Shown here piece after piece: positions 1-6,274 of a stretch of 17,861 nt of DNA. Within the stretch, counting starts at the first letter, position 1; the number at the start of each line of letters is the position of its first letter. Under the pieces are notes generated by a model. It was not told the origin of the DNA. It was given only the letters and a program-made list of their open reading frames with translations, and made no database searches. A program made the translations under genes and the position numbers. Origin of the DNA: an uncultured Christensenellaceae bacterium (lineage in GTDB: Bacteria; Bacillota; Clostridia; Christensenellales; Pumilibacteraceae); NCBI GenBank assembly GCA_910588315.1, contig CAJUQF010000035.1, positions 406 to 18,266 of the forward strand, given 5' to 3'.

Positions 1-156
1 CTCGAGCGCCATTACCGCGACCGCGCCCGCCTGTTCTGCGATAACAGCCTGCTCGGCGTTGGTTACGTCCATAATGACGCCGCCTTTAAGCATCTGCGCG
101 AGGTTACGGTTCAAAAGCTTTCTGTTAGCCGCTTTGTTGTCGTCTTTGACTGCCAT
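1..156 (-). CDS. pdxS: Pyridoxal 5'-phosphate synthase lyase subunit PdxS (N-terminal 52 residues, cut by window edge)
   Basis: The product is the PdxS subunit of PLP synthase, which joins ribose 5-phosphate, glyceraldehyde 3-phosphate and ammonia (supplied by PdxT) to make vitamin B6 in the cytoplasm. The visible N-terminus has the family hallmark NLAQMLKGGVIMDV at residues 18-31, followed by an EQAVIAEQAGAVAVMALE stretch typical of the first beta-alpha units of the PdxS barrel. The Asp of VIMDV matches the catalytic Asp near position 24 in characterised PdxS. The start is the ATG at 154-156, preceded on the minus strand by AAAGGAGA with about 5 nt spacing. The gene runs off the left edge, so the Schiff-base lysines cannot be checked. 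It lies 47 nt downstream of rplI on the same strand and may be cotranscribed with it. Identification is firm. Confidence 0.93.
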   Translation of the reverse strand, partial: MAVKDDNKAANRKLLNRNLAQMLKGGVIMDVTNAEQAVIAEQAGAVAVMALE

Positions 157-203
157 GATTATCTCCTTTATTGCTTGGAAATCGAAATTACGATATTTAT
201 TGA

Positions 204-647
204 TTATTCCGCTACGACGTTCACATTGAGCTTACCGGAAACCTCGGCAAAAGGCTTTATCGTGAGCGTATAACGACCGAGCGACTTTATCGGCTCGGCA
301 ATTACTATCTTCTTTTTGTCGAGTTCTATGCCCATTTCTTTAAGCGCATCCGACACCGCCGCGGTATTGAGCGCGCCGAAAAGTTTGCCGTTGGCGCCCG
401 TCTTTATCTTGACGGTAACGGTGAGTCCCGCGAGTTTTTTGCAAAGCTCCACCGCCTCGTCATGCTCGATCTTGCGGCGGCGCACTTCCGCTTCTTTTGC
501 TATCTTTATGCTGTTGAGCGCAGTAGCCGTTGCGGGTTTTGCGAGATTGTTAGGAAAAAGATAGTTGCGCGCGTATCCGTCCGAAACTTCCACGATATCC
601 CCGTTCTTGCCCTGAGCTTTTACGTCTTTCAATAGAATAACTTTCAT
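204..647 (-). CDS. rplI: 50S ribosomal protein L9
   Basis: This encodes L9, the two-domain large-subunit protein that binds 23S rRNA near the L1 stalk and spans out from the ribosome. The 147-residue product is the usual family length. It opens with MKVILLKDVKAQGKNGD and carries the L9 signature around residues 13-41 (GDIVEVSDGYARNYLFP). A connecting helix and a C-terminal domain with GANGKLFGALN follow. The reading frame is open 11 codons further upstream, but the ATG at 645-647 is chosen because GGGAGA lies 7 nt before it and homologs start there. A strong promoter sits just upstream (667-695). In many Bacillota rplI is followed by dnaB; here pdxS follows. Confidence 0.96.
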   Translation of the reverse strand: MKVILLKDVKAQGKNGDIVEVSDGYARNYLFPNNLAKPATATALNSIKIAKEAEVRRRKIEHDEAVELCKKLAGLTVTVKIKTGANGKLFGALNTAAVSDALKEMGIELDKKKIVIAEPIKSLGRYTLTIKPFAEVSGKLNVNVVAE

Positions 648-666
648 CTTTGCGTCTCCCTTGTAT

Positions 667-695
667 ATTTTAACAAACACCTATCCCATTGTCAA
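667..695 (-). promoter_or_regulatory. Sigma-A promoter for rplI (and possibly pdxS)
   Basis: On the minus strand TTGACA (690-695) and TAAAAT (667-672) are separated by exactly 17 bp. The expected start of transcription lies near 660, giving a leader of about 13 nt that contains the GGGAGA ribosome site. Confidence 0.8.
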
Positions 696-752
696 GTATT
701 TTATGTTTTTACGGTATACTATAATGTCGAATTACAATTTGTTCGTATCGGC

Positions 753-781
753 TTGACAATAGCATTGCGCGGTGGTAGAAT
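753..781 (+). promoter_or_regulatory. Sigma-A promoter for the DivIC/FtsB-type gene
   Basis: TTGACA (753-758) and TAGAAT (776-781) lie 17 bp apart. The -10 box ends only 9 nt before the ATG at 791, and no Shine-Dalgarno sequence is visible, so the transcript should be leaderless or nearly so. Confidence 0.75.
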
Positions 782-790
782 AATCATGTT

Positions 791-1105
791 ATGACGACGA
801 TATCGAAAAATTCCAATAAACCCGTTGCTAAAAACACCAATAGAACGGTAGTAAAGATCGTGACTGTCGCGCTTGCGCTGTTATTTGTTATGCTCGTGAT
901 CGCGCTTATAGTCAATCTTGTGCGTTTAAGCGCGGCAAACGACCGAGCGGACTCGCTCAAAGCGAAAAACGCGCGGCTCGAACAGATAATAGAAAACAAC
1001 GAAAATCTCAAAGATTACTACAAAACAAACGACTTCATCGAATCGTACGCACGCGAATATCTCGATATGATATACCGCGGCGAAACGGTAATAGGCGGCA
1101 AGTAA
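791..1105 (+). CDS. Septum formation initiator, DivIC/FtsB-like
   Basis: This is a small bitopic division protein of the FtsB/DivIC family, which in other bacteria joins FtsL and DivIB/FtsQ at the septum and helps activate septal wall synthesis. The 104-residue product has a short basic cytoplasmic N-terminus, one transmembrane helix at about residues 22-46, a coiled-coil segment at about 48-75 (LKAKNARLEQIIENNENLK) and a C-terminal block ESYAREYLDMIYRGE, matching the family's short extracytoplasmic cap. FtsL is similar in layout but the C-terminal block favours DivIC/FtsB. There is no ribosome binding site upstream. A GTG at 860 is the next possible start, but it would remove the basic N-terminus. 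The gene is a single unit with its own promoter and terminator. Confidence 0.85.
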   Translation: MTTISKNSNKPVAKNTNRTVVKIVTVALALLFVMLVIALIVNLVRLSAANDRADSLKAKNARLEQIIENNENLKDYYKTNDFIESYAREYLDMIYRGETVIGGK

Positions 1106-1120
1106 AAACCAAAAAATCAA

Positions 1121-1146
1121 AAACAAGGCAAAACGCCTTGTTTTTT
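1121..1146 (+). terminator. Rho-independent terminator after the DivIC/FtsB-type gene
   Basis: A 9-bp stem (AAACAAGGC with GCCTTGTTT) closes a 5-nt loop and runs into six T residues. It lies 15 nt after the stop codon. Confidence 0.88.
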
Positions 1147-1174
1147 GTTACTCCGTAGTATACATTCGCCGTAT

Positions 1175-1180
1175 TATAAT
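1175..1180 (+). promoter_or_regulatory. Candidate -10 box for the Ppx/GppA gene
   Basis: A perfect TATAAT lies 45 nt before the chosen start codon and just after the preceding terminator, so a promoter is expected here. No good -35 hexamer sits at 16-18 bp upstream, so it may be weak or activator-dependent. Confidence 0.4.
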
Positions 1181-1225
1181 ACACGACGCAGATCAAGACA
1201 GGACCATAAAACAGGAGTGTGCCAT

Positions 1226-2074
1226 ATGCGCGCAGCAATAGACATAGGATCGAATTCGATACGGCTTGCGCTGTCCGACGGACAGACGGAGTCGGTAATT
1301 ACAAAACTCGCGGACGGACTGAATGCGTCGGGTATGCTGTCGCCTATCGGCATAGATAACAGCGTAAAAGTTATACGCGACTACGTGCAATGCTGTAAAG
1401 GTAAGGCTTGCAACGATATTTACGCGTTTGCGACCGAAGCGGTACGAAAAGCCGCCGACGGCAAAACATTTTGCGAAAGAGTAAAGCGCGAATGCGGCGT
1501 GGACGTGCATATCCTGTCGGAAACGCAGGAAGCCGAGCTTGCGCTTTGGGGCGTAGATAAACCCGACGGCGCGGCGACGGTATGCGATCTCGGCGGCGGT
1601 AGTATGGAGCTTATATGTTCGCAAGACGGCAAAACGCCGAGCTATGCAAAAAGCTTGCCGCTCGGCGTCGTGGTTATGAAAAACAAGTTTAACGGCGACT
1701 ACCGCCGGGCTATAGACGAAATGCCGGAACTTCTCAGGGACTACGGTACGGTCCTCGCCTATCCGCTCGTGATATCGGGCGGGAGTGCGTGCGCTATCGC
1801 CGCGGCGATACTCGACCTTAAAGTTTACGACAAAGCGCTTGTCACGACGGAATTTACCGCGCGGGCGCTCGACGACGCAATGCCCATACTGTTATCGGAC
1901 AGACTGTCCGTTTTCCGTCCGGTGTGCGCCAAGCGAGCAGACACACTGCCGTACGGCGCGATAATCCTTCAGGCGCTTATAAACTATCTCGGCGTGACGA
2001 GTTTCAGAGTTTCCGACGCCGGCAATCTCGAAGCGGTACTGAAACTGCCGCCGAATTATTTCGATCGCCTTTAA
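1226..2074 (+). CDS. Ppx/GppA phosphatase family protein (short form)
   Basis: The product belongs to the ASKHA-fold exopolyphosphatase / pppGpp phosphatase family, which releases phosphate from polyphosphate chains or converts pppGpp to ppGpp in the cytoplasm. Motifs seen are AIDIGSNSIRLAL (phosphate-binding loop 1, residues 4-16), the ATEAVRKA block near residue 70, DLGGGSMEL (phosphate loop 2, residues 121-129) and GGSACAIAA near residue 190. At 282 residues it covers only the two ASKHA domains and lacks the HD-type C-terminal extension of long Ppx and GppA, so polyphosphate versus pppGpp preference cannot be read from sequence. The ATG at 1226 is chosen over an open frame further upstream because AGGAG precedes it by 8 nt and homologs begin at the AIDIGSNS strand. 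Its TAA overlaps the stop codon of the convergent GerQ-like gene. Confidence 0.9.
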   Translation: MRAAIDIGSNSIRLALSDGQTESVITKLADGLNASGMLSPIGIDNSVKVIRDYVQCCKGKACNDIYAFATEAVRKAADGKTFCERVKRECGVDVHILSETQEAELALWGVDKPDGAATVCDLGGGSMELICSQDGKTPSYAKSLPLGVVVMKNKFNGDYRRAIDEMPELLRDYGTVLAYPLVISGGSACAIAAAILDLKVYDKALVTTEFTARALDDAMPILLSDRLSVFRPVCAKRADTLPYGAIILQALINYLGVTSFRVSDAGNLEAVLKLPPNYFDRL

Positions 2075-2337
2075 AAAAACGTAGCAAGCTTGACGGAGTA
2101 AATATCCACCAAGCAGATATTTTCGTTGCACGAAACGCCGACGTATGCGTTGCCGACGAGATAGATATCACCGGAGACCGAGCGTATCGAACCGTCGAAA
2201 AGCGATATATCGATCTTGACGCGTCTGCCTATGTTAGACGCAAAGAGTTGTTTCCACGTTCCGATATTATTCTCGGAATTGAAATCGGGCAGCGGGTCGG
2301 GGATATTTATGTCCACCGGTCTTTTTTCGCAATCCAT
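2071..2337 (-). CDS. GerQ-like spore coat / germination protein
   Basis: This is an 88-residue protein without membrane segments. Its C-terminal 60 residues (about 28-88) form a pattern of short strands, GRRVKIDISLFDG then SGDIYLVGNAYVGVS then NICLVDIYSVKLATF. From memory this matches the C-terminal domain of Bacillus GerQ, a coat protein needed to place the cortex hydrolase CwlJ in the spore. The strongest support is position: it lies 28 nt downstream of a CwlJ-like gene on the same strand, and a cwlJ-gerQ pairing is known in the Bacillus cereus group. The Q-rich N-terminus of Bacillus GerQ is missing. The ATG at 2335-2337 has AAGGAG about 11 nt upstream, which is slightly long. The family call is an inference; that the gene is real is more certain. 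Confidence 0.6.
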   Translation of the reverse strand: MDCEKRPVDINIPDPLPDFNSENNIGTWKQLFASNIGRRVKIDISLFDGSIRSVSGDIYLVGNAYVGVSCNENICLVDIYSVKLATFF

Positions 2338-2365
2338 AATATGTAATACTCCTTTTATTGATATT

Positions 2366-2776
2366 TCAAGTTAAAAAATAACTGCTCGTCGGCGAATAGA
2401 AACAGTGATTGCCGATACGAGTACGCAAATAGCCGTTATTGTTAGGGAAATTGCTGCGACACGTCGTCGAGTACGGATTGAAAAACCACAGCGCATCCGA
2501 CGTATCGCTGAGCCGTCCGCCGGAAAGCGCCCAATTCGCTATATCGAAGTGTATGGCTTCCGGCGACATGTTGTAAAGATTTTGCGGCTGATCGGTCGCA
2601 CACTCGAACTGACGCGGCGCAAAAACCACGTCGTTGAGCGTATTATATCTGCCGTACTCGCCCTGTCTTTGATTGACTCTGTTCATGATAACGGACGCCA
2701 CCGCACGCATGCCGATCTCGCCTTCGCCGCCCGCCTCGCACTGTATCAGTCTTGCCAGAAGTTCCAATTCGTTCAT
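2366..2776 (-). CDS. Spore cortex-lytic hydrolase, SleB/CwlJ family (CwlJ-like)
   Basis: The product belongs to the Hydrolase_2 (SleB/CwlJ) family of cortex-lytic enzymes that cleave muramic-lactam peptidoglycan during spore germination. The 136-residue protein is essentially the catalytic domain alone. It starts with LLARLIQCEAGGEGEIGMRA, where Glu14 fits the conserved catalytic position, and continues with VIMNRV, FAPRQFEC, ALWFFNP and, at the end, IGNHCFY, all typical of the family. It has no signal peptide and no N-terminal peptidoglycan-binding domain, which fits CwlJ rather than secreted SleB. No Shine-Dalgarno sequence is seen before the ATG at 2774-2776. The upstream DNA is AT-rich and holds a perfect 11-bp inverted repeat. 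Downstream, 28 nt away, is the GerQ-like gene. The pair suggests the organism forms endospores. Confidence 0.87.
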   Translation of the reverse strand: MNELELLARLIQCEAGGEGEIGMRAVASVIMNRVNQRQGEYGRYNTLNDVVFAPRQFECATDQPQNLYNMSPEAIHFDIANWALSGGRLSDTSDALWFFNPYSTTCRSNFPNNNGYLRTRIGNHCFYSPTSSYFLT

Positions 2777-2791
2777 AGCAATTATATATGC

Positions 2792-2824
2792 GCGATATTT
2801 TTATACGGTGTGCAAAAATATCGC
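2792..2824. repeat. Perfect 11-bp inverted repeat upstream of the CwlJ-like gene
   Basis: GCGATATTTTT (2792-2802) and AAAAATATCGC (2814-2824) are exact reverse complements separated by 11 nt. The element ends 15 nt before the cwlJ-like start codon and its outer edge touches the alkyltransferase terminator. It lacks a T-tract on the minus strand, so it fits an operator or 5' mRNA hairpin better than a second terminator. A TATAAA reading on the minus strand (2800-2805) overlaps it. Confidence 0.55.
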
Positions 2825-2851
2825 AAACAAAAACGCAGAGCCGTCTCTGCG
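2825..2851 (-). terminator. Rho-independent terminator of the metG-to-alkyltransferase operon
   Basis: On the minus strand CGCAGAG-ACGG-CTCTGCG forms a 7-bp stem with a 4-nt loop and is followed by TTTTTGTTT. It lies 28 nt after the stop of the last gene of the operon. Confidence 0.88.
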
Positions 2852-2878
2852 CTTTATAATTCATTTATCGGATCGTGA

Positions 2879-3196
2879 TCACTCGCCACGCCATTGATAT
2901 TTATTAAGATCCACGCGCTCGCCTGTCACTTCCACGCCTTCGCGCTCGAGCATGCGCTTTTGTTCGTCGACACCGCCGAACGCGAACGCCGGAGCGAGTT
3001 TACCGTCGCCGTTCACTACGCGATGGCAAGGCACCGTCCCGAAGTACGGATTGATATGCAAAGCGTTACCCACAGCGCGCGCCGCGCCGCGATGCCCAGA
3101 CATCAGCGCAATCTGCGCGTACGTCGCCACATTTCCTTCCGGTATCGCGCAAACGGCGCGATACACGTCCTCGGCAAAGCCCGTAGGTTTTTTCAC
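2879..3196 (-). CDS. Minimal O6-alkylguanine-DNA alkyltransferase (MGMT family)
   Basis: The product is the C-terminal, DNA-binding and catalytic domain of the Ogt/MGMT repair family, which removes alkyl groups from guanine O6 by transferring them to its own cysteine. At 105 residues it lacks the N-terminal domain present in Ogt (about 165 residues). The helix-turn-helix and arginine finger are seen in RGAARAVGNALHINP. The active site PCHRVV (about residues 56-61) keeps the acceptor cysteine; alkyltransferase-like (ATL) proteins usually have Trp there, so true transferase activity is plausible. The C-terminal EQKRMLEREGV helix matches the family. The start is GTG at 3194-3196, overlapping the upstream TGA by 3 nt, which implies translational coupling. 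It is the last gene before the operon terminator. Confidence 0.85.
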   Translation of the reverse strand: MKKPTGFAEDVYRAVCAIPEGNVATYAQIALMSGHRGAARAVGNALHINPYFGTVPCHRVVNGDGKLAPAFAFGGVDEQKRMLEREGVEVTGERVDLNKYQWRGE

Positions 3197-4053
3197 TTTG
3201 CCGCCTCTCTTCTTTTGAGCGCCGGATCGATAAGAATCTTGGCTTTTGCATTTTTGTCGTCGCGAACGATCTCGCCGACCGACGGCGTTTTTATCACGCC
3301 CTTATACGGATTTTTTATACTGTCGATGTCCTCACGCAACACGGCATACACTTCCGACCGCTCGAAAGCAAGATCGGTGCGCTGCATAACGCAATCTATA
3401 AGCCGAAGGTTTTTGCAATAGCAAAGCGGCTGCGTGCCGATGATCGTGCAATTTTTGAACGTAAGATTCTTACTGAACCAACCGAGATACTCGCCGATGA
3501 TAACGCTGTTTTCGACGGTAACGTCCTTGCTGTGCCAGAATGCGTCCTTGGTATCGAGTTTGCTGTTTATTATTATCGCGCCGTCGATATATTGAAAAGA
3601 ATACTTACCCTTGAAGTCCAGTCTGCTCGCCGCTATGTTTTTGGCTTTGAACATAAAATACTCGCTCGTTGCCGTGCTGTCCGTTATGCGCACGCCGTCG
3701 GTGAACCAGCCGAACTCGGGCGAGACTATATCGCACTCGCGAATAACGGCATTCTTGCATTCGCGAAGCGCCTTTATCCCGTACATCTTGGTACCGATGA
3801 TATTTATGTTCTGCGTGTACCAGAGCGCGGCGCGGCACGCATCGGTCATCTCGCAGTTCTCGAGCGCTACCGCCTTGTCGTGCCAAAGCGGATACCGCAG
3901 TGCGAACAAACAGTTTTTCGCTTCCACGGCGCCGCATTCTTTGAGCGCGCTTTCGCCGTCGGCGGAGCCTATGAATTTGCAGTTTTCGAGTACGACAGAC
4001 TCGCTGGCGTACAGCGCGCGTTCTTCATCCATCGTTTGATTTTCTATTCTCAT
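3193..4053 (-). CDS. DUF3737 family beta-helix protein
   Basis: This 286-residue protein of unknown function is recognised as DUF3737 from its repeated short-strand units with regularly spaced Cys, Trp and Asn, such as LENCKFIG, EAKNCLFALRYPLWHD, CKNAVIRECDIVSPEFGWF and KNLTFKNCTIIG. These build a right-handed parallel beta-helix of about 20-25 residues per turn. There is no signal peptide or membrane helix, so it is expected in the cytoplasm. The family has been seen in many gut Bacillota, but no activity is established. The start ATG (4051-4053) overlaps the stop of the preceding PH-like gene as ATGA, with GAGGAG 6 nt upstream, and its own stop overlaps the alkyltransferase GTG. It therefore sits in a tightly coupled three-gene tail of the operon. 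Confidence 0.8.
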   Translation of the reverse strand: MRIENQTMDEERALYASESVVLENCKFIGSADGESALKECGAVEAKNCLFALRYPLWHDKAVALENCEMTDACRAALWYTQNINIIGTKMYGIKALRECKNAVIRECDIVSPEFGWFTDGVRITDSTATSEYFMFKAKNIAASRLDFKGKYSFQYIDGAIIINSKLDTKDAFWHSKDVTVENSVIIGEYLGWFSKNLTFKNCTIIGTQPLCYCKNLRLIDCVMQRTDLAFERSEVYAVLREDIDSIKNPYKGVIKTPSVGEIVRDDKNAKAKILIDPALKRREAAK

Positions 4054-4520
4054 TGGCTTCTCCTCTTTTCGTCGACGAGCGCGCCGAAATATTCCACCAT
4101 CGGTCGAGCGTCGAATATGTGTTTCAGCTTGTATTTTCTTTTACCTCCTTTTTCGCTTTTCGCAACCACCGTCACGGTGCCGACCGAAAACTTCTTTTCG
4201 TAAAATGCGGCGGCGTATTTTATACCCACTATATCGCCGACCGGTACGACCGTGCGCTTTTCCTTACCGCGTTTTTTTATGACGATACGCGTGTTATATA
4301 CGGTATATGTTATTTCGTTTCCGAGCGCGACGAGAATGGAAATTATGCCGATAAACATAAAGCTCACCGCAAATATTATGCCGAGTATAAGCGACAAAAG
4401 ACAAAGCGCGCCCGACGCGCCCATCGCGACAAGCGTTATGAGTATACGTAACGTTATCATTTTCGTGCGATACGCTTTGTAATTCATCACGTATTGAAAT
4501 AATATTTTTTCTTCTGTCAT
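4050..4520 (-). CDS. Two-helix membrane protein with PH-like (YdbT/bPH2 type) domain
   Basis: This 156-residue membrane protein has a short cytoplasmic N-terminus, two hydrophobic helices at about residues 21-41 and 44-67, and a C-terminal cytoplasmic domain of alternating strands (about 70-145) rich in Lys. The pattern of two helices followed by strands, with TYTVYNTRIVIKKR leading into VVPVGDIVGIKY, resembles the bacterial PH-like domains of the YdbT/DUF304 group, whose function is unknown. Family assignment is from pattern only. The start ATG (4518-4520) has AGGAG with good spacing. The gene lies 31 nt downstream of the exchanger gene and overlaps the DUF3737 start by ATGA, so it is part of the same operon. 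Confidence 0.65.
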   Translation of the reverse strand: MTEEKILFQYVMNYKAYRTKMITLRILITLVAMGASGALCLLSLILGIIFAVSFMFIGIISILVALGNEITYTVYNTRIVIKKRGKEKRTVVPVGDIVGIKYAAAFYEKKFSVGTVTVVAKSEKGGKRKYKLKHIFDARPMVEYFGALVDEKRRSQ

Positions 4521-4551
4521 CGATTTCTCCTATCACACCGGATCGGCTTAT

Positions 4552-5556
4552 CTATATAGCTATTACCGCCGTTGTGATCAACAGATAAAAGATATAAAAT
4601 ATCGGCGGTAAACTATTCAGAGCATATACTCCTATCATCGCCTGCGGTTTTTTACAGCGATTTTTCAATATCATCATAGCGAATGTGGTGACTGCCGCTA
4701 TAACTCCGAATATAAGTAGCCATTTCGAATCGGTATTGAGAATGTATATCCCCGAACCGCCCGGCATGAACGCGAATACGTCGGCAACGAAAAGTATGGC
4801 GAAATTGAACACGTTCGATCCGATTATATTTCCTGCAGCGGCATTGTAATTGCCGCGCTTGCACAGCGTGAACGACGAGATAAGTTCCGGTAAGCTCGTT
4901 GCGACGCCCAAAAACAGCGCGCCCGCAAAAGTCTTGCCGAGATTCAGCATGTCCGCTACCATATCGGAAAGATACGTCATTGCGATCGACGCTCCGATAA
5001 GCACGACGGCACATATCGCAAACCTAATAAACGCCTGCTTTACCGTTAAGTCTTCCGTAGCGGCGGTACCGCTCTCCGATTCCGACGTTTTTGGCATCTT
5101 GCTCACGAATAACACGTACAAAACGACTATCGCCGGCGATACGACGGAGAACCAGGTAAACTGCATGTACTCCGCAAAATACAGCCCGATTGCGACAAGC
5201 GTATACATGCCGATCGACACGCTTATCGCGATATAGTAAAAACTCGAAAAAGTCTTGTTTTTAAGCCCGCGGCCGAATATCAAAAGTATCACGCCGAAAA
5301 ACGCGAGATTTATAAGATCGGACCCGAGTATATTTCCTATGATCATCGAATTTTCGCGCACTATCCACACCGCGGACAACGACGTGAAAAGTTCGGGCAA
5401 ACTCGTAACGGCGGCAAGCATGACTCCACCGATGAACGCGCCCGAAATATTGCTTTTTTTATCGATGATATCGACGTACTTGCCGAGTTTTGTGGACAAT
5501 ACGACGATGACCGCAACCATGGCGATATATCCGATATAAACTAACCAGTCGGGCAT
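4552..5556 (-). CDS. CaCA-family cation (sodium/calcium) exchanger
   Basis: This 334-residue polytopic membrane protein belongs to the Ca2+:cation antiporter superfamily (YrbG-like). It shows the two inverted alpha-repeats that form the ion site: SLPE at residues 52-55 with GSDLIN at 78-83, and SLPE at 221-224 with GSNVFN at 246-251. About ten hydrophobic helices are visible, with a short acidic Ser/Glu-rich loop at about 153-170 between the halves. It probably exchanges Ca2+ for Na+ or H+ across the cytoplasmic membrane; ion specificity cannot be read. The ATG follows the upstream TAG with no gap, and its AAGGAG lies inside the end of the radical SAM gene, so translation is coupled to that gene. 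Confidence 0.9.
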   Translation of the reverse strand: MPDWLVYIGYIAMVAVIVVLSTKLGKYVDIIDKKSNISGAFIGGVMLAAVTSLPELFTSLSAVWIVRENSMIIGNILGSDLINLAFFGVILLIFGRGLKNKTFSSFYYIAISVSIGMYTLVAIGLYFAEYMQFTWFSVVSPAIVVLYVLFVSKMPKTSESESGTAATEDLTVKQAFIRFAICAVVLIGASIAMTYLSDMVADMLNLGKTFAGALFLGVATSLPELISSFTLCKRGNYNAAAGNIIGSNVFNFAILFVADVFAFMPGGSGIYILNTDSKWLLIFGVIAAVTTFAMMILKNRCKKPQAMIGVYALNSLPPIFYIFYLLITTAVIAI

Positions 5557-6192
5557 CTAATCTCCTTTTGCATTTATGCCTGTCGTCCCGTCGCCGTAAT
5601 TGTCCGCGACATATTTTCGCACGCGCAACGGAATATCCATGCCGTCGCAAAGCTGCTTGCAACATTTAACATCGTCGTCGCCTATCACGTCCACGACGGT
5701 GAATACAACGTTCGATCCCGCCGCTTTACACGCTTTGGCAAAACCGAGTACCGCGTCGAACGCACGCAGACCAAACGCGCTTTTCGTTATCTCTGCGTAT
5801 TTTTCGGCGGTATGGTTGTTGAGCGAGACCGAGACGGTATCGATACAGCCGAGCTCGCCTGTTATGTCCATGCCGTTAACGAGATTGCCCAGCCCGTTTG
5901 TGTTAAGTCTCGTGCGGTAGCCGCGGCGCTTGAATTCTCTCGCGCTGCCTATAAGCGCCGACAGGTTTTCGGTCGGCTCGCCGTAACCGCAGAACACTAT
6001 TTCTTCGCCGGTATAGCCGAGCTTGTCGAACGCGGCGACAACTTCCGCCGCAGTCGGCTCGTTATCCAGCCACAGCGGAGTACCGGCAACGCCGTTTCCC
6101 GTATTGCGTATACAGAACGAACAGGCGTTATGGCATTTGTTGGTAAGGTTTACATACGCCTTGCCGTCCAAGATATAAACGTAATTATTCAT
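5557..6192 (-). CDS. TatD-linked radical SAM protein
   Basis: This 211-residue protein is of the radical S-adenosylmethionine type. The cluster motif is CHNACSFC (Cys20, Cys24, Cys27, CX3CX2C), and a GYGEPTEN segment near residue 69 corresponds to the SAM-binding GGE region. RLNTNGLGN and VSLNNHTAEKY follow the order of a radical SAM barrel. Small radical SAM proteins encoded beside tatD form a recognised group (TatD family-associated radical SAM, TIGR04038) with unknown substrate, and this gene lies 82 nt downstream of tatD, as expected. No C-terminal auxiliary cluster domain is evident, though a CCKQLC segment near residue 180 adds cysteines. No strong Shine-Dalgarno sequence precedes the ATG at 6190-6192. 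Confidence 0.88.
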   Translation of the reverse strand: MNNYVYILDGKAYVNLTNKCHNACSFCIRNTGNGVAGTPLWLDNEPTAAEVVAAFDKLGYTGEEIVFCGYGEPTENLSALIGSAREFKRRGYRTRLNTNGLGNLVNGMDITGELGCIDTVSVSLNNHTAEKYAEITKSAFGLRAFDAVLGFAKACKAAGSNVVFTVVDVIGDDDVKCCKQLCDGMDIPLRVRKYVADNYGDGTTGINAKGD

Positions 6193-6274
6193 TTATTCGA
6201 CCGAAATTCCTTTTGCAAAACGTTCGGCGACGCTTCGCGCCTACGCATATATACACACGACGACGCCGTCACAA

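Noticed and set aside
1145..1225. 27-codon N-terminal extension of the Ppx/GppA frame
   Set aside because: It overlaps the preceding terminator and the -10 box; the ATG at 1226 has a good AGGAG.
2879..3196. Calling the small MGMT-family protein an ATL (alkyltransferase-like) protein
   Set aside because: The active site is PCHRVV with the acceptor Cys present, unlike the Trp typical of ATLs.
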